A stretch of 64,000 nt of DNA from Pseudomonadota bacterium. GTDB taxonomy: Bacteria > Desulfobacterota > Syntrophobacteria > Syntrophobacterales > Syntrophobacteraceae. Under the pieces are notes generated by a model. It made no database searches. It had not been told where the DNA came from and was given only the letters and a program-made list of their open reading frames with translations. How positions within the stretch are numbered: position 1 is the stretch's first letter; each line of letters begins with the position of its first letter. The stretch spans positions 1 to 64,000 of the forward strand of contig JAEZHY010000199.1 in assembly GCA_023416335.1 (NCBI GenBank). The letters run 5' to 3'. This document shows, piece by piece, positions 37,218 to 45,481 of the stretch. The translations under genes and the position numbers were made by a program.

Positions 37218-37506
37218 CACTCTTCTGAAAATTCAACAAAAGTGAAACAGTGAGCCGTGAAGGGTGGGCACGGGTTTATCGTGCCCACCGTCCATCCCGT
37301 TGGAACAAACCTCATCGGGATGGCCGGACGGTGGGCACCAAAAACCCTGGTGCCCACCCTACATTGCTGCTGTTCCCCCTTTAGGTGGCTTTCCCATCAT
37401 GAGAGCGAAGTCTCATCCTCGTTCAAAACTGCGTTTTGGGAAGCCGCAGCCCTACACTACTGCCGTTCTCCCTTTAAGTGACGGCATTTAAGGGCGAATG
37501 CCAATA
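37218..37506. repeat. Intergenic with two GTGGGCAC hairpins
   Basis: 'gggtgggcacgggtttatcgtgcccaccgtcc' at 37260-37292 and 'cggtgggcaccaaaaaccctggtgcccaccc' at about 37330-37361. They are preceded by 'gaaacagtgagccgtgaa', which resembles the iterated motif at 16742. No gene was seen. Confidence 0.75.
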
Positions 37507-38724
37507 CTACACCGCATGTTTGGCCGATTCATCAGGATGCGGATCGTATATGTGGTCCCGCGTTATGGGCAGGTCATTGTTCAAACCGTTTGTGAAAAGG
37601 ATCTGATAGAGGCGGGTATCGCCATATTTAAACGAGGCGGAGGATCCGTTCAGGTACAGCCGCCACATCCGGATGAATCTCTCATCGAAAAGGTCGCGTA
37701 TTTTGGTGATATTGCGTTCGAAGTTGTCGATCCACCTGTCGAGTGTCCTGGCGTAATGCATCCGGAGTCCCTCTACGTCCAGTATGCTGAAGCCCGCTCG
37801 TCCCATTTCCTCCAGAGTCTCCGAGAGAGTGGGGAGGTAGCCCCCGGGGAAGATGTACCGCAATGTCCAGGTGTCTGTGGGACTCGCAACGTCTTTTGCT
37901 ATCGTGTGCAGCAGCCCTATGCCGCCTTTTCTCAGCAGTCCGGCGACCTTTTCCATGAAAACAGGTATGAATTTCTTGCCTACATGCTCGAACATGCCAA
38001 TGGACACGAACTTGTCGAACGTCCCGGAAAGATGCCTGTAGTCCTGGAGCCTGATTTCCAGCCGGTTGCCTAATCCGAGTTCTCTTGTCCTGCGGCCTGC
38101 AAATTCAAATTGATTGCGTGAGAGGGTAATGCCGGTGCCGCATGCTCCATATTTGCCGGCTGCATGAAGAAGCATGCCGCCCCAGCCGCAGCCTATATCG
38201 ATAACTCTGTCCTCGCGGCCGAGCATGAGCTTCCGGGCTATGTGGTCGTACTTATTGCGCTGAGCCTGCTCCAACGTGTCGTTCTCGTTTTTGAAGTAGG
38301 CGCATGAGTATGTCAGGCTTTCGTCCAGGAAAAGCGAGAAGAATTCCTGGGTAAGATCGTAATGTTGGGCAATGTTTTGCTTTGCCCGATCCGCTGTACC
38401 CCTCGTTTTCACGTACAGGGGGAGAAGTCGCATTTTTTGGAGGAAAGACAATCCGTCGCCGTCGAAACGCACGATGAAACCCAGGCGGAGAAGTTCCTGC
38501 AAGTCGCCTTCGACTTCGAGATCGCCGGACACATAGGCTTCACCGAATCCGAGAAATCCCTTCGTCACAATCTCTCCGGCGACCCGGGGCGTTTTGATGA
38601 GCAACACTACCTTCGGCTTACACCCGAACTCGATTTTTTCTTCATCCCAGAAGTGAAAGGAAAAAGCTGCTGAAGGATCACTGCGATGGATTGTTTTGGC
38701 CAGTTCAACGATCGCTTTCTTCAT
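37507..38724 (-). CDS. cfa: Cyclopropane-fatty-acyl-phospholipid synthase
   Basis: 405 residues. It methylenates unsaturated acyl chains of membrane lipids using SAM. An N-terminal lipid-binding region (~1-110) precedes the methyltransferase: NIAQHYDLTQEFFSLFLDES, YSCAYFKN, VIDIGCGWGGMLLHAA (SAM motif I), GITLSRNQ, SIGMFEHVG, FPGGYLPTL. The catalytic bicarbonate/Glu region appears intact. RBS GGGAGG. Monocistronic. Confidence 0.94.
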   Translation of the reverse strand: MKKAIVELAKTIHRSDPSAAFSFHFWDEEKIEFGCKPKVVLLIKTPRVAGEIVTKGFLGFGEAYVSGDLEVEGDLQELLRLGFIVRFDGDGLSFLQKMRLLPLYVKTRGTADRAKQNIAQHYDLTQEFFSLFLDESLTYSCAYFKNENDTLEQAQRNKYDHIARKLMLGREDRVIDIGCGWGGMLLHAAGKYGACGTGITLSRNQFEFAGRRTRELGLGNRLEIRLQDYRHLSGTFDKFVSIGMFEHVGKKFIPVFMEKVAGLLRKGGIGLLHTIAKDVASPTDTWTLRYIFPGGYLPTLSETLEEMGRAGFSILDVEGLRMHYARTLDRWIDNFERNITKIRDLFDERFIRMWRLYLNGSSASFKYGDTRLYQILFTNGLNNDLPITRDHIYDPHPDESAKHAV

Positions 38725-39089
38725 CCCGTTAGCCTCCCGTCGGGAAACAAACAGCCTCCCGCGAAGCTGATGTCGCTAACGCGACACCGCGATGGGGGGG
38801 AATAAAGCTCGTAAAATTATTTTACGCCCCCGTGCGCGCATACTCAAAAAAAGATGGGGCGCTATTGGTTGGAAAATCGGGCGAATGCGAACGCGATTGC
38901 ACTCTTTGGATTGTCGAAGGAAGAAATTTCTTCCACTATGGTCGATTATTTTCTCCTTTCTTGATTCACGTCAATTTAAATAGGAACACTTGCAGCTAAA
39001 ATCAACAGACCTGGAAATGAGACAGTTGCTGCCCGGGTTCAAAGTAATTTGGGATCGGGCGAAAGTGGAATTCTGGAGGAAACGCAGAG
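38725..39089. other. Intergenic between divergent cfa and sulfite-reductase-like genes
   Basis: A 365-bp gap with no credible gene or repeat; the only recognisable element is the FNR/HcpR-like site at 38961. Confidence 0.5.
38961..38974 (+). promoter_or_regulatory. FNR/HcpR-like palindrome upstream of sulfite-reductase-like gene
   Basis: TTGATtcacGTCAA, flanked by A/T. It differs by one base from TTGAC-N4-GTCAA, the motif described for HcpR-type CRP/FNR regulators in sulfate-reducing deltaproteobacteria, and by one base from FNR boxes. It is 116 bases upstream of ATG 39090. Confidence 0.55.
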
Positions 39090-39908
39090 ATGATCTGGTC
39101 GGAAGAAGCCGAGAAGGCCGTGGAAAGAGTCCCTTTCTTCGTTCGGAAACGCGTACGCAAGCAGGTCGAAAAGGAAGCCGAACAGAGCGGAAGCAGTCGG
39201 GTGTCGATCGTACACGTCCGGGCATGCCGCGAGCGGTTCATGTCCGGCAAGGGAATCGACATAAAAGGACATCAGATCGAGACCTGCTTCGGGGCAGGCG
39301 GGTGTGAAAACCGGGCGGTCGAAAGTGCCGGGCTTGTTGAAGATTTGGAGCGGCTGTTCGCAAAACGCGACGTGGGCGGATTTCTCGGCCGTACGGTTCG
39401 GAGCGGACTCAAAATGCACCATGTGTTTCGAGTATCGGTTTCGGACTGCCCGAATGCATGCTCGCGGCCCCAGATAGTGGATATCGGGATCATCGGTGCG
39501 TGCAGACCCGGTGTTTCGGATGAGTCCTGTACGGGATGCGGCGCATGCACGGCGGTGTGCAGGGAAGACGCGATCAGGCTTCCGGGACGGGAGGCGAAAG
39601 ATAGTTGTTCCGAGTCGCCTCTTTTTGATTACGACAAATGCGTGCAATGTGGAAAATGCACGAGGGTGTGCCCTTCCGGCGCAATCAGGCAAAGAGCGGA
39701 GGGTTACCGCATCCTGGTTGGAGGCAAGCTCGGCAGGCATCCGCAGTTGGGGCGGGAGTTGGACGGGATTTTTACGGAGAAAGAAGTTTTGGCAGTCGTA
39801 AATTACTGCCTGGATATCTATTTCGCCAACAGCACGGCCGGGGAACGGTTCGGGGCGGTTCTCAACCGGATCGGATATGATTCAATCCGACCCGGCTCGA
39901 CAACATAG
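39090..39908 (+). CDS. PCP_red / small siroheme sulfite-reductase-like / ferredoxin fusion
   Basis: 272 residues. Residues 1-48 form the small helical PCP_red-type domain (WSEEAEKAVERVPFFVRKRVRK). Next comes a minimal nitrite/sulfite reductase hemoprotein module with the siroheme-Fe4S4 cysteines TCFGAGGCENRA and SDCPNACSRPQ. It ends in a two-cluster ferredoxin (CTGCGACTAVCREDA, CVQCGKCTRVCPSGA). This matches the low-molecular-weight assimilatory-type sulfite reductases and related orphan proteins of sulfate reducers. Likely cytoplasmic; whether it reduces sulfite, nitrite or another oxyanion is unknown. RBS GGAGG. Confidence 0.85.
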   Translation: MIWSEEAEKAVERVPFFVRKRVRKQVEKEAEQSGSSRVSIVHVRACRERFMSGKGIDIKGHQIETCFGAGGCENRAVESAGLVEDLERLFAKRDVGGFLGRTVRSGLKMHHVFRVSVSDCPNACSRPQIVDIGIIGACRPGVSDESCTGCGACTAVCREDAIRLPGREAKDSCSESPLFDYDKCVQCGKCTRVCPSGAIRQRAEGYRILVGGKLGRHPQLGRELDGIFTEKEVLAVVNYCLDIYFANSTAGERFGAVLNRIGYDSIRPGSTT

Positions 39909-39924
39909 TCGTATTCTCTTGCGG

Positions 39925-41145
39925 TTACCGTCCCACCTTCCGCGCAAGTCCGGCTGCGTCTTCAACGCATTTCTCAACTGCTCCGGAAACGGATTCGAAT
40001 GACGTGTCCCTTTCGTCGGAGAGTCCCAGCGGATAGCCCGGGATGTGTTCGAATTCATGCCGGACAAAGAGCACAAGCGGAATGGCCAGAATCAGGCCCG
40101 GAATTCCCAGCATTACCTCGCAGAATATCAAGGCGGCCAGCGATACGGCCATCGGGAGTCGAACGATCCCTCCAATTATCCTGGAATTGAGGAAGTATTC
40201 GAGCTTGTGAATGCTGATGAGCAGGATCAGGCAGACACCGGCTCCCCAAAGTCCGATGGAGACGAATGCATTGAAGATCAGGACCGTGTTCGAAATCAGG
40301 TTGCCGATTACGGGAAAGAGACCGCAGAAAAAGACGATGAAAATCATCAGAAAAGGATGCGGCAGCCCGAGACCGACGATCGCAATCGATGAAATGACCG
40401 TATTGATCAGGGAGATAATGACCTGGCCGCCCATAACCCGCCTGAAGTAAGCATAGAAGATCCTGAGGCGAACCTGCATAAACCGGTACAGAAAACACAT
40501 CAGGCTGTCCGGATTGCGCGTAAAAGTCTGCTCCACCCTTTCGGCTTCGAAATAGAAGAAAAGATTGATGACCAGCGCGAAAATGAACTGGATTATTCCC
40601 TTGTAGAGAGGGGTGAGGCTGTCCAGCAAGAAACGCAAAATGCCGGAACTTGCCTTCAGTGCCGCTCCCTTTACTTCGTCGACGTCAATGTACTGCGAAA
40701 GGTTCCACTTCGCTCCGGCTTCCTTGAGGACCTTGACCAACTGGACCTGCAATTGGCTGGTCAGTTCCGGGAAATTCTTGAGCATAAGAGGGATTACCTT
40801 GTAGGTAATCAGGATGATCGTCAGGATAACCAGAATGTACAGAACGGAAAACAATATTGCCCTCGGTATGAAGGGCGCAAACCTGTGAACGTCCCGGGTC
40901 ATGAAGTCGGATATGAAAAACAGGAAAAGAAAGGAAATTGCGAATACCATCAAATGCGAAAGCGAGAAGATGACGGCGGTCCCGATCAGGAACGCATACC
41001 CGACAAGATACGGGTGGCTCTCGATCAGGGGATTTCGCTGCCGTTCCCATCTGGATTCAGTGCCGGATCCGTGCCGGATGGCGCAGATCAACTCATCCAG
41101 GGTGTCTCTCCTGGATTCGGGATGTTGCCTGGGGTTTTTCTGCAT
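39925..41145 (-). CDS. AI-2E family (TqsA/PerM) membrane permease
   Basis: 406 residues, with a polar ~45-residue N-terminal tail and seven to eight TM helices arranged as in the AI-2E/YdiK family (LFFISDFMTRDVHRFAPFIPR, FCGLFPVIGNLISNT, SRIIGGIVRLPMAVSLAALIF). Family members are proposed to transport small metabolites, ions or signals; the substrate here is unknown. RBS CAGGAAG. Convergent with the sulfite-reductase-like gene, 16 bases apart. Confidence 0.88.
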   Translation of the reverse strand: MQKNPRQHPESRRDTLDELICAIRHGSGTESRWERQRNPLIESHPYLVGYAFLIGTAVIFSLSHLMVFAISFLFLFFISDFMTRDVHRFAPFIPRAILFSVLYILVILTIILITYKVIPLMLKNFPELTSQLQVQLVKVLKEAGAKWNLSQYIDVDEVKGAALKASSGILRFLLDSLTPLYKGIIQFIFALVINLFFYFEAERVEQTFTRNPDSLMCFLYRFMQVRLRIFYAYFRRVMGGQVIISLINTVISSIAIVGLGLPHPFLMIFIVFFCGLFPVIGNLISNTVLIFNAFVSIGLWGAGVCLILLISIHKLEYFLNSRIIGGIVRLPMAVSLAALIFCEVMLGIPGLILAIPLVLFVRHEFEHIPGYPLGLSDERDTSFESVSGAVEKCVEDAAGLARKVGR

Positions 41146-41370
41146 TAAATCTTCCTGTTCTTTGGACCGGGAAGGCGGATCGCACCGGTCCCCGGTCGGA
41201 GGGCGAAATTACCGATAATCATACCCTAATCGGTTCGACATCGACAATAATTAAGTCCTGCAGACACAATACCGGGCCATTTTCGAGAAGCTCGGGTCGA
41301 GCCGAAGGGACCCGCTGCCGGCACCGGATTATCGAGGGTAGACTATCCGGCGGTTATTCTTATTATTACG

Positions 41371-41399
41371 TTACAACCCGTTTCCCAATCGGGTATAAT
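41371..41399 (+). promoter_or_regulatory. Sigma-70 promoter of pfp
   Basis: TTACAA (41371-41376), 17-base spacer, TATAAT (41394-41399). The best-matching housekeeping promoter in the window, giving a leader of about 100 bases. Confidence 0.7.
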
Positions 41400-41477
41400 T
41401 GCAGATAAGGACGTTGATGATTTCGAATATCTGAATTCGCCCGCTAATTAATATCGTCTGAAAATAACTTAGAAGTA

Positions 41478-41489
41478 TCTACCGGTAGA
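41478..41489. promoter_or_regulatory. Perfect 12-bp palindrome before pfp
   Basis: TCTACCGGTAGA lies in the pfp leader just before the ribosome site, about 75 bases after the predicted transcription start. A possible operator or leader hairpin. Confidence 0.35.
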
Positions 41490-41508
41490 GATGGAGGGAA
41501 GACTAGTT

Positions 41509-43305
41509 ATGGATCTGTCATCAAAGGTCAGCCGGACGGCAGGAAAGCATTCTCCCCTGGAAGAAGCGATCCGAAAGTTGCCGATCCCCATATCCTTGGT
41601 CTTTAAGGGGAAAGATGGAAAAATAAGGCCCGCCGCTTTTAAAGAGACCGACATGCAGCTCGTCTGCAAAGGGCACGAGAGGATCGCGGAAGTCTTCCCC
41701 AGGACAGTCGAAAAAAACAGGAGCATCATTCTGGAGGCTGTTCCCGCGGATGCATCCTCTCCTGTAAAGGGTAAGAAGGTCGCGGTACTCTTCTCCGGAG
41801 GGCCGGCAGCCGGCGGTCATAATGTTCTGGCCGGCCTGGCGGTTGCGCTGGGGGAAGAAAATCACCTGTTCGGTATCAGGAAAGGTCCGAAAGGTCTTAT
41901 CAACGGAGATCTTTTTGAGATCAAAAAGGATAATATCAAATCGATCATCAATATAGGCGGTTTTGATTTCCTTGGTACGGACAGGACAAAGATAAAGACT
42001 CCCGAGCAGTTTCAAAAAGTTAAAGAAACCGTTGTAAAAAACAACCTGGACGGACTCGTAGTGATAGGCGGCGACGACTCGAACACGAATGCAGCGTTCA
42101 TCGCGGAGTATCTGGCGCGCGAGGGCGTGGATTGTGCCGTGATCGGCATTCCCAAGACGATCGACGGCGATATGGCCGCGGGGAAATATCTGCCCATTTC
42201 GTTCGGGTTCGACACTGCAACGAAGATCTTCTCCGAGCTTGTCGGGAACCTCACCCAGGACGCGGCTTCGGCTGTTAAGTACTATCATTTCGTGAAGCTC
42301 ATGGGACGAACCGCGAGCAAGATCACCCTCGAGGTGGCCCTTCAGACCAAGCCGGCTGTCACACTCATATCCGAAGAGATCGCCGAAAAGAATTTGTCCC
42401 TTGACCAGATTGTCGACTACGTTGTCCGGATCATCACGGAGCGGCGACTCAAGGGCATAAACCACGGTGTGATTCTCATTCCGGAAGGGCTCATCGAGTT
42501 TATCCCCGAAATGGGACGCCTGATAGGCGAACTCAACAAGGTCCTGGCCGAATACGAAAGTGATATCACGGATCTGCCCACGCTCGAAAACAAACGGGAA
42601 TTCATCTACCCGCATCTTTCCGCCCAGTCGGCTCAACTCATGGCTTCTCTGCCTCCCGATATCCAGGAGATGCTCATCCTCGACCGCGACGACCACGGCA
42701 ATGTCAAGGTTTCGCAGATCGAAACGGAAAAGCTTCTGATCGACAAGATTCGGTATCGCATGTCCGAGATCAAGCGGCATGCCGATCGCTTCTTCGGTGA
42801 CGGCGACGGCAAAATCAAGGCGACCCCCGAGCAGATCGAGGGCTTCAAGAAGGCAACTCTTTCGACGCAGTCGCATTTCCTGGGCTATGAAGGCCGCAGT
42901 TCCAAGCCGACCAAGTTCGACGCGGCATTCACCTTCCTGCTCGGTCTCACGGCCGGTTCCCTGGTGCTTGCGGGAAAGACCGGCTACATGGCGGCCATAA
43001 CGGATTTTGACAAGGGCGGACGCGTCCTGGCCCTGCCGATTGCAGGGATGATCACGACGGAGATGCGAAAAGGCAAAGAAGAATTCGTCATCGAGAAATC
43101 GCTCGTGAGCCTCAAATCGCCTTCTTTCAAGGTTTTTGCCGAGAACCGGGACAAATGGGCGGCAGAGGACCTTTTTAGCAGCCCGGGCGCGATCCAGTAC
43201 TGGGGACCGACAAGCAGCCAGATCCCTATTATTGTGGCGCTCGATCAGGGCTACCCCGAGTTTGGTGAGTTCAACCTGGGAAAGGAACAGGAAATCGATT
43301 TCTGA
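41509..43305 (+). CDS. pfp: Pyrophosphate-dependent 6-phosphofructokinase
   Basis: 598 residues, the long PPi-PFK class. It phosphorylates fructose-6-phosphate reversibly with PPi. Diagnostic residues are in VVIGGDDSNTNAAF (Asp in GGDD, which blocks ATP use) and IGIPKTIDGDM (Lys of PPi enzymes); substrate loops KYYHFVKLMGRTASK and ILIPEGLIEF follow. ATG 41509 is favoured over 41491 because GGAGGG lies between them. PPi-based glycolysis suits an energy-limited anaerobe. Confidence 0.93.
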   Translation: MDLSSKVSRTAGKHSPLEEAIRKLPIPISLVFKGKDGKIRPAAFKETDMQLVCKGHERIAEVFPRTVEKNRSIILEAVPADASSPVKGKKVAVLFSGGPAAGGHNVLAGLAVALGEENHLFGIRKGPKGLINGDLFEIKKDNIKSIINIGGFDFLGTDRTKIKTPEQFQKVKETVVKNNLDGLVVIGGDDSNTNAAFIAEYLAREGVDCAVIGIPKTIDGDMAAGKYLPISFGFDTATKIFSELVGNLTQDAASAVKYYHFVKLMGRTASKITLEVALQTKPAVTLISEEIAEKNLSLDQIVDYVVRIITERRLKGINHGVILIPEGLIEFIPEMGRLIGELNKVLAEYESDITDLPTLENKREFIYPHLSAQSAQLMASLPPDIQEMLILDRDDHGNVKVSQIETEKLLIDKIRYRMSEIKRHADRFFGDGDGKIKATPEQIEGFKKATLSTQSHFLGYEGRSSKPTKFDAAFTFLLGLTAGSLVLAGKTGYMAAITDFDKGGRVLALPIAGMITTEMRKGKEEFVIEKSLVSLKSPSFKVFAENRDKWAAEDLFSSPGAIQYWGPTSSQIPIIVALDQGYPEFGEFNLGKEQEIDF

Positions 43306-43316
43306 TATCGGCTGAC

Positions 43317-43348
43317 GTTGCGGCACGGTCGGGAAACCGTGCCGCAAC
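43317..43348 (+). terminator. Hairpin after pfp
   Basis: A 13-bp perfect stem (gttgcggcacggt/accgtgccgcaac), 6-base loop, 11 bases after the stop. No T run, so it may be factor-assisted or a 3'-end stabiliser. Confidence 0.6.
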
Positions 43349-43358
43349 GGTGTGATTC

Positions 43359-43470
43359 CATCCAGACCGGTTATGGATACCGAGCTTTAGGGCGGATTAA
43401 TCGCGAATTCAAGCACTTGAAAACCCTGGAACCCGGCTCAAAAGCACTGCCGGGATTGCAAACCGGCTAA
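43359..43470 (+). repeat. Interspersed repeat family C, copy 1
   Basis: Shares 'ggcggattaa...gaattcaa...cccggctcaaaagcactgccggga' with 62551-62662 and 62742-62856. The gap to the next gene (to 43730) otherwise shows nothing recognisable. Confidence 0.75.
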
Positions 43471-43730
43471 TCGTACTTTGAAAACAGCGGCCACTCCCTT
43501 CTCTGAAATCGAGCGGAAACTCAGTAGTTTTCAATTCGTGTCCTTGCTTTTCTCGGCCCTGATATCTCCGAGCCTCTTTAAATTTCAAGAATCGGCTATA
43601 TATTGATCACCCGAAAGCAGCTCTTTCTTAATTAATGTTCCTGTACAATTTCAACGAGTTCATTTCCGGCGGGCATATTCCTTTTCCTGTTTTCCCAGGC
43701 AGCTTGTCAGCAAAATCTTTGGAGAAAAGA

Positions 43731-44348
43731 ATGCGAAAGAAATCTCTCAAATTCCTTGTTTTCCTGTTCCTGCTCGCTTCTCTGTCGAGTTTTCCCGATG
43801 CTTGGGTCTTCGCTCAGAAGCCTCCCGCTGAAGGGGAAATCTTCCCGGAACTCACGCTGCCTCTTCCGAACAAGGTGGGCGAGAGGGAATACCTGATGGT
43901 GGAAGAAGGTCCGTTCCGGATCTCTCAAATCAAAGCCGACGTCCTGATAGTCGAAGTTTTCAGCATGTATTGCCCATATTGCCAGCGAGAGGCTTCGAAT
44001 ACGAATGCCCTTTTTCAGTCGTTGTCCTCAAACCCTCAGCTCAAGGCACGGGTAAAGCTTATCGGAATTGGCGCCGGGAATTCCGCCTATGAGGTGAACG
44101 CCTTCAGGACCCTCTACAACATTGGATTTCCCCTGCTTCCGGATCCCGAGCTGGCTATTCATAAGAAACTGGGAGAGGTTCGTACGCCCTATTTCTTCGT
44201 GCTTCGGAACAAACCCGACGGAAGTCTTCAGGTCGTTTATTCGAGGGTGGGAAGCTTTGGGGACCCCAAGGTTTTTCTGGATATGATCAAAACCAAGACG
44301 GGGATAGGGCAAGACAAGAAATCCCCTTCGAAAGGGGAACGGCAATGA
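43731..44348 (+). CDS. Exported thioredoxin-like (TlpA-type) protein
   Basis: 205 residues from ATG 43731 (GGAG six bases upstream; the upstream frame to 43635 lacks a site). Signal peptide ~1-28 (LKFLVFLFLLASLSSF...AWVFA). Thioredoxin fold with a CxxC active site in EVFSMYCPYCQREASN and the cis-Pro loop VRTPYFFVLR. It should be a periplasmic thiol reductant. It overlaps the peroxiredoxin gene by four bases (ATGA), which points to it as the direct partner of that 1-Cys enzyme. Confidence 0.85.
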   Translation: MRKKSLKFLVFLFLLASLSSFPDAWVFAQKPPAEGEIFPELTLPLPNKVGEREYLMVEEGPFRISQIKADVLIVEVFSMYCPYCQREASNTNALFQSLSSNPQLKARVKLIGIGAGNSAYEVNAFRTLYNIGFPLLPDPELAIHKKLGEVRTPYFFVLRNKPDGSLQVVYSRVGSFGDPKVFLDMIKTKTGIGQDKKSPSKGERQ

Positions 44349-44938
44349 GAAAGACTATTGCAGCCGTAGCGGGCCTGGTATTTTCTCTGTCCCTTGTAGG
44401 GCTCTGTTTTGCGACCTCCGAGCAGTTTCAGGGGAAGATCTTTCAGGGCGATAAGCTGAAACCGATAGACAGCCATTCCAACCTGAAGGCTGGAGACAAA
44501 GCCCCCGATTTCACCCTGCCGTCCATCAGCGGCGATAAGGTATCCCTGAGCGGCTATCTTGGCAGGAAGAACGTGGTGCTGTCCTTCGTTCCCGCCGCAT
44601 GGACGCCGGTCTGTTCCGAGCAGTGGCCCGGGTACAATCTGGTCCGCAGTATGTTCGAGGAAAAAGACTCAGTCGTTATTGGGATAACGGTCGATAACAT
44701 TCCGACCCTGTTTGCCTGGACCACGGACATGGGCGGAGTCTGGTTCCCCGTGTTGTCGGACTTCTGGCCGCACGGGCAGGTTGCGGAAAAATACGGCATA
44801 CTGCGTACCAACGGTGTGTCCGAACGTGCCCTGTTCGTAATAGATAAGCAGGGTGTGATTCGCTATATCGACGTGCATGACATCAATGAGCGGCCGGACC
44901 TTGAGTCTCTCATGACCGAGCTGCAGAAATTGAAGTAA
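44345..44938 (+). CDS. Exported AhpC/TSA-family 1-Cys peroxiredoxin
   Basis: 197 residues. Signal peptide to about residue 23 (AVAGLVFSLSLVGLCFA), then the peroxiredoxin fold: KAGDKAPDFTLP and FVPAAWTPVCSEQ, the T-P-V-C peroxidatic site. Apart from the signal-peptide Cys this is the only cysteine, so it is a 1-Cys enzyme that needs an external thiol reductant. A periplasmic location is unusual for AhpC-like proteins. Second gene of a redox operon running to 47536. Confidence 0.88.
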   Translation: MRKTIAAVAGLVFSLSLVGLCFATSEQFQGKIFQGDKLKPIDSHSNLKAGDKAPDFTLPSISGDKVSLSGYLGRKNVVLSFVPAAWTPVCSEQWPGYNLVRSMFEEKDSVVIGITVDNIPTLFAWTTDMGGVWFPVLSDFWPHGQVAEKYGILRTNGVSERALFVIDKQGVIRYIDVHDINERPDLESLMTELQKLK

Positions 44939-44978
44939 TCGAAAGTCGTGTTTTGAACCAAGGAGATAGGAGGGAACG

Positions 44979-45164
44979 ATGGAAAAGAAGAAGAGAAGAA
45001 TGGTTCGGGGAGAATGCCCTCAATGCGCCTGCGGCGACGTGTCCTTCATACCGCCTGAGGAAATGACGAAGAAATATTCGGGCCCGAAGGATCAGATCGA
45101 GATTCTGTGCCCGAGTTGTGGAACGAAAATCGAAGGAGTGTTGGTGGAAGAGGAAGAGAAGTAA
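44979..45164 (+). CDS. Small zinc-ribbon protein
   Basis: 61 residues with CPQCACGDVSF and ILCPSCGTKIEG, a four-plus-cysteine zinc ribbon, and a Lys-rich start and Glu-rich end. RBS AGGAGGGA. Third gene of the redox operon, 40 bases after the peroxiredoxin. Function unknown; may be a metal or electron-transfer mini-protein. Confidence 0.75.
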   Translation: MEKKKRRMVRGECPQCACGDVSFIPPEEMTKKYSGPKDQIEILCPSCGTKIEGVLVEEEEK

Positions 45165-45210
45165 CTGAATCGCCGGCAGGAACATTGCCGCTGCAAGAGG
45201 AGACGAGAAG

Positions 45211-45405
45211 ATGAGTACACCGCAACATTGCCCGGGGTGGGAACAATTCAAAAATCTGTCTTCCTTTGAATGCAAATGTCCGCAATGCGGAAAAACGCTG
45301 GAGATTTTCTCTGATGAATTCGAGAAACCTCATTCCTGCCCGGGGTGCAAACAGCCGGTCGATTTTTCGAAATGTACGCTCACCGGTTCGGCAAAATCGG
45401 TTTAG
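45211..45405 (+). CDS. Small zinc-ribbon / rubredoxin-like protein
   Basis: 64 residues with paired motifs ECKCPQCGKTLE and HSCPGCKQPVDFSKC; extra Cys at residue 7. RBS GAGGAGA. Fourth gene in the operon. The spacing of the CxxC pairs fits a zinc ribbon rather than a canonical rubredoxin, which has CPxCG in the second knuckle. Confidence 0.75.
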   Translation: MSTPQHCPGWEQFKNLSSFECKCPQCGKTLEIFSDEFEKPHSCPGCKQPVDFSKCTLTGSAKSV

Positions 45406-45481
45406 CCGGACAGCAAAATAGTGATGGAATGAACGGGAGGGGAAAGAGAAATCTTTCCCTTTCCTTTTTCAGGAGAATGCA

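Larger units (their letters stand above)
41146..41508. other. Intergenic, pfp promoter region
   Basis: A 363-bp gap between divergent genes; holds the promoter at 41371 and the palindrome at 41478. No other feature was seen. Confidence 0.5.

Noticed and set aside
41521..43347. A 608-codon minus-strand frame opposite pfp
   Set aside because: The + strand encodes an unmistakable PPi-phosphofructokinase; the reverse frame has no family motifs and arises from codon bias.
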